DNA of 6,179 nucleotides. Source: an uncultured Candidatus Melainabacteria bacterium. GTDB lineage: Bacteria > Cyanobacteriota > Vampirovibrionia > Gastranaerophilales > Gastranaerophilaceae. The stretch spans positions 1-6,179 of the forward strand of contig CAMOQI010000063.1 of assembly GCA_946622835.1 (NCBI GenBank), in the 5' to 3' direction. Positions 1 to 4,692 of this stretch are shown here, piece after piece. Under the pieces are notes generated by a model, which was not told the origin of the DNA, ran no database searches, and saw only the letters and a list, made by a program, of their open reading frames with translations. The number at the start of each line of letters is the position of its first letter. Positions within the stretch are counted from its first letter, which is position 1. Both the position numbers and the translations under genes were made by a program.

Positions 1-726
1 TATTTAGCTACTGTCGTTCACGATTTGAAAACTCCGAATAATTCTCAATTAAGTACTTTAAAAATGTTAAATAAAGGGATGTTTGGGCTATTAAATCCTC
101 AACAACAAGAGATGATTTCACTTTTATTAGATTCTTGTACTTATATGACAAATCTTATTGAGATGATAATGAAGGTGCATTGCGATTTTGGGAAGATAAA
201 ACTTGAAAAAAGTTTATTTGAACCTTCAAAGTTGGTTATGGATTTGTGTTCCGAAATAAAAAATCTTTGCACGGAGCGTAATCAGACAATAAGTTTTAAT
301 AATTTGGCGCAGGGTTGTGTGTTATATGCAGATTATTTGCAATTAAAGCGTGTTATATTGAACTTGTTATCAAATGCGGTTAAATACGCATATTTGGGTA
401 CAAATATAGAAATAACAATAAAAGAATCAGATAACAGTTTTGAGTGTTTTGTTGAAAATTACAGTCGGCAGATATCAAAAGAAGAATTGGCAAAAGTTTT
501 TGATAAATATTCAAAGACCGAGTATTCTTGTTTTAACGGTGCGGGTTCCGGATTGGGATTATATTTGGTAAAACAGATAATAGAATTGCATAACGGCAGA
601 GTGTATGCAAAAAGTGAAGTGAACGGCAAATGTACTTTTGGATTTGTTATTCCTAATTATAGGTATAAAAATAATAAAAGACATGGTTTTTACAGAAAGA
701 AATTTGCGTCTTTTAATGCTTCATAG
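1..726 (+). CDS. Sensor histidine kinase, C-terminal kinase core (5'-partial)
   Basis: The reading frame is open from base 1, so the gene starts upstream. The first in-frame start-like codon, TTG at 25, lies inside the H-box and is not a real start. The visible 241 residues begin with a HisKA dimerisation helix carrying the phospho-acceptor motif HDLKTP (His7, bases 19-21). A HATPase_c domain follows: N-box NLLSNAVKYA at residues 121-130, F-box-like FDKYSK near 167-172, and G2 box GAGSGLGLYLV at 180-190. By family knowledge it autophosphorylates on His and passes the phosphate to a response regulator. The sensor part and the partner regulator are not visible, so the stimulus is unknown. Oddity: where a G1 box (DxGxG) is expected, the sequence reads VENYSRQIS (residues 151-159). 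After the kinase domain there is a short basic tail rich in Lys, Arg and Asn. It ends 5 bp from the stop of the convergent gdhA. The class call is firm; the specific role is unknown. Confidence 0.9.
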   Translation, partial: YLATVVHDLKTPNNSQLSTLKMLNKGMFGLLNPQQQEMISLLLDSCTYMTNLIEMIMKVHCDFGKIKLEKSLFEPSKLVMDLCSEIKNLCTERNQTISFNNLAQGCVLYADYLQLKRVILNLLSNAVKYAYLGTNIEITIKESDNSFECFVENYSRQISKEELAKVFDKYSKTEYSCFNGAGSGLGLYLVKQIIELHNGRVYAKSEVNGKCTFGFVIPNYRYKNNKRHGFYRKKFASFNAS

Positions 727-731
727 AATAT

Positions 732-2084
732 TTACACAATGCCTTGTGCGCGCATAGATTTTGCAAGTTTTTGGAAAGCTGCAATATTTGCACCGGCGAC
801 ATAATTTCCGCTGCAGCCATATTTATCTGCGGCGCTTGAACATGATTTAAAAATATTAATCATTATCTGTTCGAGTTTTGATTCAACTTCTTCAAATGTA
901 TAGTAGAATCTCATACTGTTTTGGGACATTTCTATTGCGGAAGTTGCTACACCCCCTGCATTTGCTGCTTTAGCAGGACCTATAAGCACTCCTTTTTTGA
1001 GCAAATAATCGGTAGCTTCTTGTGTGCAAGGCATATTCGCACCTTCTGCTATAGCTAAAACCCCATTTTCTACAAGTTTTTTTGCGGAATTTAGCGTTAA
1101 TTCGTTTTGGGTTGCGCAAGGAAGAGCGATATCTGTTTTTATTGTCCAAACAGGGGAATCTTCGTTTGTGTTTTCCAGATATTTTGCATTTGGATGTTTT
1201 TGCAGATATTCTTTTAACCTTCCTCGTTGAACCTCTTTGATTTGTTTAACCAGATCAAGATCTATACCGTTTTCGTCATAAATACATCCGTTAGAGTCAC
1301 TCATTGCAACGACTTTAGCACCCATTACGGTTGCTTTTTCGCAAGCATATATTGCAACGTTGCCGGAACCTGAAATAGTTACGATTTTTCCTTGGAGGTT
1401 TTGTCCGTGTGCGGCAAGCATTTCCCTTGTGAAGAATAAAAGTCCGTAGCCTGTTGCTTCTTTTCTTGCTAAAGAACCGCCGTAGTACACGTCTTTTCCT
1501 GTAAGAACGCCTCCTTCGTACGCGTTGCAAATTCTTTTATATTGTCCGAAAAGGTATCCTATTTCTCTTGATCCTACACCGATATCACCTGCGGGAACAT
1601 CGACATCTTGTCCTATGTGTCTGTACAGTTCTGTCATAAAACTTTGACAAAATTTCATAATTTCGTTATCGGATTTACCTTTCGGGTCAAAATCGGAACC
1701 CCCTTTTGCTCCGCCTATTGGGAGTCCTGTTAGGGCATTTTTAAATATTTGTTCAAATGCCAGAAATTTCATAATACTTTGATTTACGCTTGGATGAAAT
1801 CTTAATCCGCCTTTATACGGCCCGATAAGTGAGCTGAATTGGACTCTGTATCCTCTGTTTACTATTACTTGCCCGTTATCATTAACCCAAGGAACCCTGA
1901 AAGAAATAATTCTTTCAGGTTCAACCATTCTTTCCAAAAGAGCTATATTTTTATATTCTTCATTGTGTGAATTTACAACAGGTTCAACTGTTGTCAAAAC
2001 TTCTTTTACTGCTTGTAAAAATTCCGGTTCGTGTACGTTGTTTTCTTCTGTTGCTTTTAAAACCTTATCTAAATAGCTATTCAT
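732..2084 (-). CDS. gdhA: NADP-type glutamate dehydrogenase
   Basis: This cytoplasmic enzyme reductively aminates 2-oxoglutarate with ammonium and NADPH to give L-glutamate, linking nitrogen assimilation to the TCA cycle. The product is 450 residues, the usual size of the hexameric bacterial GdhA class (E. coli about 447). Residues below are counted from the ATG at 2084. The substrate-binding segment GPYKGGLRFHPSVN lies at 88-101. The signature LPIGGAKGG carries the catalytic lysine (Lys127). PAGDIGVG contains the conserved catalytic Asp167. The Rossmann loop SGSGNVA is at 248-254, and the SDSNG segment near 272-276 resembles NADP-dependent enzymes. An ATG three codons upstream (2093) is in frame, but its A is the last base of the AAGGA ribosome-binding site. 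That makes the ATG at 2084 the better start, since it leaves 8 nt of spacing. The gene is intact and stands alone, convergent with the histidine kinase. NADP rather than NAD use is inferred from overall similarity. Confidence 0.96.
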   Translation of the reverse strand: MNSYLDKVLKATEENNVHEPEFLQAVKEVLTTVEPVVNSHNEEYKNIALLERMVEPERIISFRVPWVNDNGQVIVNRGYRVQFSSLIGPYKGGLRFHPSVNQSIMKFLAFEQIFKNALTGLPIGGAKGGSDFDPKGKSDNEIMKFCQSFMTELYRHIGQDVDVPAGDIGVGSREIGYLFGQYKRICNAYEGGVLTGKDVYYGGSLARKEATGYGLLFFTREMLAAHGQNLQGKIVTISGSGNVAIYACEKATVMGAKVVAMSDSNGCIYDENGIDLDLVKQIKEVQRGRLKEYLQKHPNAKYLENTNEDSPVWTIKTDIALPCATQNELTLNSAKKLVENGVLAIAEGANMPCTQEATDYLLKKGVLIGPAKAANAGGVATSAIEMSQNSMRFYYTFEEVESKLEQIMINIFKSCSSAADKYGCSGNYVAGANIAAFQKLAKSMRAQGIV

Positions 2085-2092
2085 AAATTCCA

Positions 2093-2097
2093 TCCTT
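2093..2097 (-). promoter_or_regulatory. gdhA ribosome binding site (decides the start)
   Basis: On the minus strand this reads AAGGA. It ends 8 nt before the ATG at 2084-2082, a normal Shine-Dalgarno distance. It overlaps the alternative ATG at 2093-2091, which would have no spacing at all. The downstream ATG, giving a protein that begins MNSYLDK, is therefore preferred. Confidence 0.75.
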
Positions 2098-2120
2098 AAA
2101 AATCAAAATTTTACTAAATA

Positions 2121-2150
2121 ATAATACTACAGATGTGTTTATTTTGTTAT
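2121..2150 (-). promoter_or_regulatory. Possible sigma-70 promoter of gdhA
   Basis: On the minus strand, ATAACA (2150-2145, 4 of 6 matches to TTGACA) is followed after 18 bp by TATTAT (2126-2121, 5 of 6 matches to TATAAT). Transcription would start near 2114 and leave a leader of about 30 nt that contains the AAGGA site. The surrounding DNA is very AT-rich, so chance matches are likely. No GTA-N8-TAC (NtcA-type) site was seen near it. Confidence 0.35.
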
Positions 2151-2285
2151 TAATTAATGTAAAGAATTTTATGAAGACACTCTGTCCCGAATTTCAAAAT
2201 TTCACATTGCTCAATCGGAAATTCTGCCCTCTTTTCTACGGATAGGTATAGATTCTTCGCTGATGCTCAGCAATGGCATGTTATA

Positions 2286-2330
2286 ATTTTTCCCCTCTCC
2301 TGATTTTTAGGAGAGGGGTAGGGGTGAGGT
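2286..2330 (+). repeat. Hairpin-bearing dispersed repeat, copy A
   Basis: The core is a perfect 10-bp stem: CCCCTCTCCT (2292-2301), a 7-nt loop, then AGGAGAGGGG (2309-2318). It is followed by the G-rich tail TAGGGGTGAGGT. The same architecture recurs at 6141-6179 (same strand) and 2342-2407 (opposite strand). No T-tract follows the stem on either strand, so it is not a typical intrinsic terminator. The copy has no coding capacity. It is best described as a REP-like or MITE-like element of unknown mobility. Confidence 0.8.
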
Positions 2331-2341
2331 TAAATATATAT

Positions 2342-2407
2342 CATACCCCACCCGACTCCGGCTGACGCCTCCGCCACCCTCCCCTATTCTTTAGGGGAGG
2401 GAAAAAT
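2342..2407 (-). repeat. Hairpin-bearing dispersed repeat, copy B (inverted)
   Basis: The stem is a perfect 10 bp: CCCTCCCCTA (2377-2386), a 5-nt loop, then TAGGGGAGGG (2392-2401). Read on the minus strand the loop is AAGAA, the same as in copy C. The tail on that strand is longer than in copies A and C: a GC-rich insert of about 25 nt (TGGCGGAGGCG...GTCGGG) precedes the terminal GGTGGGGT. Copies A and B face each other tail to tail, with similar outer ends (ATTTTT followed by CCCYCYCC). The pair of about 120 bp therefore looks like one element with inverted termini. The insert is strikingly GC-rich against the surrounding AT-rich DNA. Confidence 0.8.
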
Positions 2408-2414
2408 ATATTTA

Positions 2415-2424
2415 CCCCCCCCCC
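2415..2424. repeat. Homopolymeric C10 tract upstream of the pilin promoter
   Basis: Ten consecutive C residues end 6 bp before the -35 hexamer of the pilin-like gene. Homopolymers of this length are prone to slipped-strand length change and also to sequencing error, so the exact count is uncertain. Confidence 0.9.
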
Positions 2425-2430
2425 ATACAC

Positions 2431-2459
2431 TTGAAAAATATTCAAATATACGTTAGAAT
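2431..2459 (+). promoter_or_regulatory. Sigma-70 promoter of the pilin-like gene
   Basis: TTGAAA (2431-2436, 5 of 6) and TAGAAT (2454-2459, 5 of 6) are separated by the optimal 17 bp. The predicted start is near A2466, which gives a leader of about 27 nt that includes the ribosome binding site at 2481. The copy A/B repeat pair and the C10 tract lie immediately upstream. Confidence 0.7.
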
Positions 2460-2480
2460 ATTAATAGAAGTTAAAAACAT

Positions 2481-2485
2481 GAGGA
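2481..2485 (+). promoter_or_regulatory. Ribosome binding site of the pilin-like gene
   Basis: GAGGA lies 7 nt before the ATG at 2493. It supports this start, and thus an unusually long prepilin leader, because no other in-frame start occurs before the hydrophobic segment. Confidence 0.7.
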
Positions 2486-2492
2486 ATTAAGT

Positions 2493-3290
2493 ATGACAAA
2501 ACCTAATAATACCAACTCTTTTCAGGAGGGGGTAGATGAAAATCCGCTTTATACAACGGTTTTAGCACCTATAAAAAGACTCCGTAAAAACTCAGCGTTT
2601 ACCTTAGCGGAAGTCCTTATTACCCTTGGAATTATCGGGATTGTAGCTGCTATGGTTATTCCGAGTCTTATAAGCAGCTACCAAAAACACGTGACAGTTA
2701 CCCGTTTAAAACAGACCTATGCTCAATTAGCACAAGCTATAAAATTGTCTGAGGGTGAAAATGGTGATGTATCGGGATGGAATATGGGGACTTCAACTTC
2801 AACTGTTACAGAAGAAAGTGAGACTTTTGTTAAAACATATATTATGCCATACATGAAATATTTACATGTTTGTGATGGTTCTAAATCTCATTGCAGTTCC
2901 ATACCAAAAAAAAATTTACAAAATACTCCTGACATCAATAATCAAAAACTATATGGGGTGATACTTACAAATGGGATAGAACTTAAGTTCGATCCGCGCG
3001 ATAGTCATGTGCATGTATTGGTGGATATAAACGGGCCTGCAACACCAAATATTAGAGGAAAAGATGTTTTTTCTTTAGCCATTAAGAAAGATGTAATAAT
3101 TCCAGATTTTGTTAATAGCTTGCCCTCGGGCTTGTACATGGTAGGTGAAGGTTACACGAGGGAACAGTTAATAAATAGCGGGTATAAAGCTCACCTTTGC
3201 TCTAAAAATGGAGGCGGGTTTTCAGGCATCTACTGCGGGGCATTAATCAAAGAAGACGGGTGGAAGATTTCTAAAGATTACCCGTGGTAG
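2493..3290 (+). CDS. Prepilin-like protein with type IV N-terminal methylation/cleavage motif
   Basis: The 265-residue protein has a 35-residue polar, basic leader (ending IKRLRKNSA) followed by FTLAEVLITLG and a hydrophobic helix at about 36-60. This is the class III signal that PilD-type prepilin peptidases cut and N-methylate, here between Ala35 and Phe36. Glu40 is the conserved +5 glutamate. Alanine replaces the usual glycine at -1, and the leader is long for the family. The globular part contains RLKQTYAQLAQAIKLSE (71-87), a D178-N180-G181...N186..G189.D191.F193 motif, and a C-terminus ending in DGWKI..DYPW. Four cysteines (127, 134, 236, 248) form two close pairs that could be disulfides after export. 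The likely role is a minor pilin or pseudopilin of a type IV pilus or type II secretion-like machine, at the inner membrane and then in the filament. No assembly ATPase or secretin gene is nearby, so the exact role is unknown. The gene has its own promoter and ends 2 bp from the trmFO stop. Confidence 0.88.
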   Translation: MTKPNNTNSFQEGVDENPLYTTVLAPIKRLRKNSAFTLAEVLITLGIIGIVAAMVIPSLISSYQKHVTVTRLKQTYAQLAQAIKLSEGENGDVSGWNMGTSTSTVTEESETFVKTYIMPYMKYLHVCDGSKSHCSSIPKKNLQNTPDINNQKLYGVILTNGIELKFDPRDSHVHVLVDINGPATPNIRGKDVFSLAIKKDVIIPDFVNSLPSGLYMVGEGYTREQLINSGYKAHLCSKNGGGFSGIYCGALIKEDGWKISKDYPW

Positions 3291-3292
3291 GT

Positions 3293-4612
3293 TTAAAGTT
3301 TGTTTTTGGATATTGTTTCATTCAGGATTGTGGTTGCCCGTTGAGCCATTATTTCGCCTTTTAGTTTCTTGTTTTTGCGCTCTTTTTTGGGAAGTTCAAC
3401 AGGTGGTACTATACCCCAGTTTGAATTTATAGGCTGAAAGTTTGTGTGTTCGGGGTTTGTGATATAACGAGTTAATGCGCCGAGCATTGTTTCTTGGGGT
3501 AATTCTAAAAGCGGTTCGTCGTTTAAGAATCTTGCCATGTTTATCCCTGCTAATAGTCCTGAGGCTATTGATTCCGTGTAACCTTCCGTACCTGTTATTT
3601 GACCGGCAAAGAATAAATCTTCACGAGTGCGGGTTTGCAGGGTGGGGTTTAAAAGGGTTGGGGAATTTATGAATGTGTTTCTGTGCATAACTCCGTATCT
3701 GACGATATGGCAATCTTCAAGCCCGGGGATGGATCTGAGAAGTTCTTTTTGTGCTCCCCATTTCAGGTTTGTTTGAAATCCCACAAGGTTATATAGTGTT
3801 TTTGCACTGTCATCCTGCCTTAACTGAACAACGGCATAATTCTTTTCGTTGGTTCTTTTGTCTATTAATCCGACGGGTTTCATAGGTCCAAAACGTAGAG
3901 TGTCTTCTCCGCGGGATGCTAAAACTTCTATCGGCAAGCAGCTTTCAAAAAATTTTGCTCCTTTTTCAAAATCATGGCGTTCAATTTTTGGGGCATTTAT
4001 TAATATATTATAAAATTTTTCGTATTGCTCTTTGTTCATCGGGCAATTTATATATGATGCTTCTCCTTTGTCATATCGGCTTGCCCAAAATGCTATATCA
4101 AAATTTATACTGTCTTTTTCAACAATAGGTGCTATTGCGTCGTAAAAATGCAGATATTCACTTTTAGCAAATTCCTTTATTGCCTGAGAAAATCTTGAAC
4201 TGGTCAATGGCCCTGATGCGATTATTGTTGGAGTATCCGGAATTTCGGTAATTTCTTCTCTTATTAAATTAATATTTGGGTTTTGTTCAATTTTTTCTGT
4301 GACGGCTTTTGAAAAAGCGTGGCGGTCAATCGCAAGAGCACCTCCTGCCGGAACTTGATTTTTGAGCGCAATTTTAATAAGTTCACCGCCCAGAATTTCC
4401 ATTTCGTGTTTTAAAAGCCCGCTGGCGTTTGTTATATCGTAAGAGCCAAGACTGTTAGAACATACAAATTCCGCACAATCTTGTGTTGTATGTGCGCCTG
4501 TTTCAATGTTTGGGCGCATCTCGAATAAATTTACTTTAAATCCTTGTTTTGCCAGTTGCAAAGCCGCTTCCGAGCCGGCTAAACCCGCTCCGATTACATT
4601 GACTTCTTTCAT
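3293..4612 (-). CDS. trmFO: Methylenetetrahydrofolate-tRNA-(uracil-5-)-methyltransferase TrmFO
   Basis: This FAD-dependent cytoplasmic enzyme makes ribothymidine (m5U54) in the tRNA T-loop, taking the one-carbon unit from 5,10-methylenetetrahydrofolate. The 439-residue product has the usual family length. The N-terminal dinucleotide-binding loop GAGLAGSEAA is at 8-17. AEFVCSNSLGS contains Cys51, and FFESCLPIEVLASRG contains Cys225. These match the two functionally important cysteines known in Bacillus subtilis TrmFO (Cys53 and Cys226 there). FGPMKPVGL follows at 241-249. A second conserved FAD-contact region, FAGQITGTEGYTESIASG, lies at 335-352. The start at 4612 begins directly with the flavin-binding strand (MKEVNVIG), as expected, but no Shine-Dalgarno precedes it. 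A promoter whose predicted start is the A of this ATG suggests a leaderless mRNA. The gene is convergent with the pilin gene and divergent from the hexomutase, so it is a single-gene unit. Confidence 0.96.
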   Translation of the reverse strand: MKEVNVIGAGLAGSEAALQLAKQGFKVNLFEMRPNIETGAHTTQDCAEFVCSNSLGSYDITNASGLLKHEMEILGGELIKIALKNQVPAGGALAIDRHAFSKAVTEKIEQNPNINLIREEITEIPDTPTIIASGPLTSSRFSQAIKEFAKSEYLHFYDAIAPIVEKDSINFDIAFWASRYDKGEASYINCPMNKEQYEKFYNILINAPKIERHDFEKGAKFFESCLPIEVLASRGEDTLRFGPMKPVGLIDKRTNEKNYAVVQLRQDDSAKTLYNLVGFQTNLKWGAQKELLRSIPGLEDCHIVRYGVMHRNTFINSPTLLNPTLQTRTREDLFFAGQITGTEGYTESIASGLLAGINMARFLNDEPLLELPQETMLGALTRYITNPEHTNFQPINSNWGIVPPVELPKKERKNKKLKGEIMAQRATTILNETISKNKL

Positions 4613-4618
4613 ACTTGT

Positions 4619-4647
4619 ATGGTAGCCAAGATATATTGGTCTGTCAA
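4619..4647 (-). promoter_or_regulatory. Sigma-70 promoter of trmFO, predicting a leaderless transcript
   Basis: On the minus strand a perfect TTGACA (4647-4642) is followed after 17 bp by TACCAT (4624-4619, 4 of 6). If the last base of the -10 is at -7, +1 falls on base 4612, the A of the trmFO ATG. No ribosome binding site exists between promoter and start. Confidence 0.65.
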
Positions 4648-4657
4648 ATCACAACAG

Positions 4658-4686
4658 TTGCCATATTTTTGTGTTCCTTTTATAAT
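4658..4686 (+). promoter_or_regulatory. Sigma-70 promoter of the phosphohexomutase gene
   Basis: TTGCCA (4658-4663, 5 of 6) and a perfect TATAAT (4681-4686) are 17 bp apart. Placing the last base of the -10 at -7 puts +1 on base 4693, the A of the ATG that begins MEKVMSN. Its -35 is 10 bp from the -35 of the divergent trmFO promoter. A small inverted repeat CTGT-N9-ACAG (4641-4657) spans this gap and could be an operator, though it is too short to rely on. Confidence 0.75.
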
Positions 4687-4692
4687 TTTGTT

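Larger units (their letters stand above)
2085..2492. other. 408-bp non-coding region between divergent gdhA and pilin gene
   Basis: From left to right this holds the gdhA leader and probable promoter (to about 2150); about 125 bp with no gene or RNA that I recognise (2160-2285); an inverted pair of hairpin repeats (2286-2407); a C10 tract; and the pilin promoter and ribosome binding site. The unassigned part contains a small perfect stem GCTGA/TCAGC with a 3-nt loop (2259-2271) and an AT-rich 7-bp inverted repeat (2189-2195 with 2218-2224). Neither has a U-tract or other sign of function. The stretch from about 2250 to 2280 resembles fragments of dispersed repeats, but no second copy lies in the window to prove it. 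Confidence 0.7.

Noticed and set aside
25..27. TTG as the start of the histidine kinase
   Set aside because: The codon is the Leu of the HDLKTP H-box. The frame is open to base 1, so the gene is partial and not a short complete protein.
1024..1230. Open frame on the + strand inside gdhA (also 1315-1530 on the - strand)
   Set aside because: Both overlap the strongly conserved gdhA coding sequence in other frames and their products have no recognisable motif.
2282..2287. Perfect TATAAT at the left end of repeat copy A
   Set aside because: No acceptable -35 lies 16-18 bp upstream. A chance match in AT-rich DNA is likelier.
2292..2401. Hairpins of copies A and B as intrinsic terminators for gdhA or the pilin gene
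   Set aside because: They lie upstream of both divergent genes, and neither stem is followed by a T-tract on the relevant strand.
2286..2407. CRISPR array or leader
   Set aside because: There are only two units in opposite orientation, no regular spacers and no cas genes.
3274..3306. Possible intrinsic terminator at the end of the pilin gene (stem around TACC-CGT-GGTA, then a T-rich stretch)
   Set aside because: The stem is weak, with a mismatch and wobble pairs, and the T-rich part is 5-6 nt away and broken by G. Not convincing.
3475..4128. Open frames on the + strand at 3475-3672 and 3916-4128
   Set aside because: They are antisense shadows of trmFO, low in complexity, with no ribosome binding sites.
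4615..4692. N-terminal extension of the hexomutase frame from a TTG at 4615
   Set aside because: It spans the TTGCCA/TATAAT promoter, has no ribosome binding site and adds residues not found before the GTDGWRA motif in this family.
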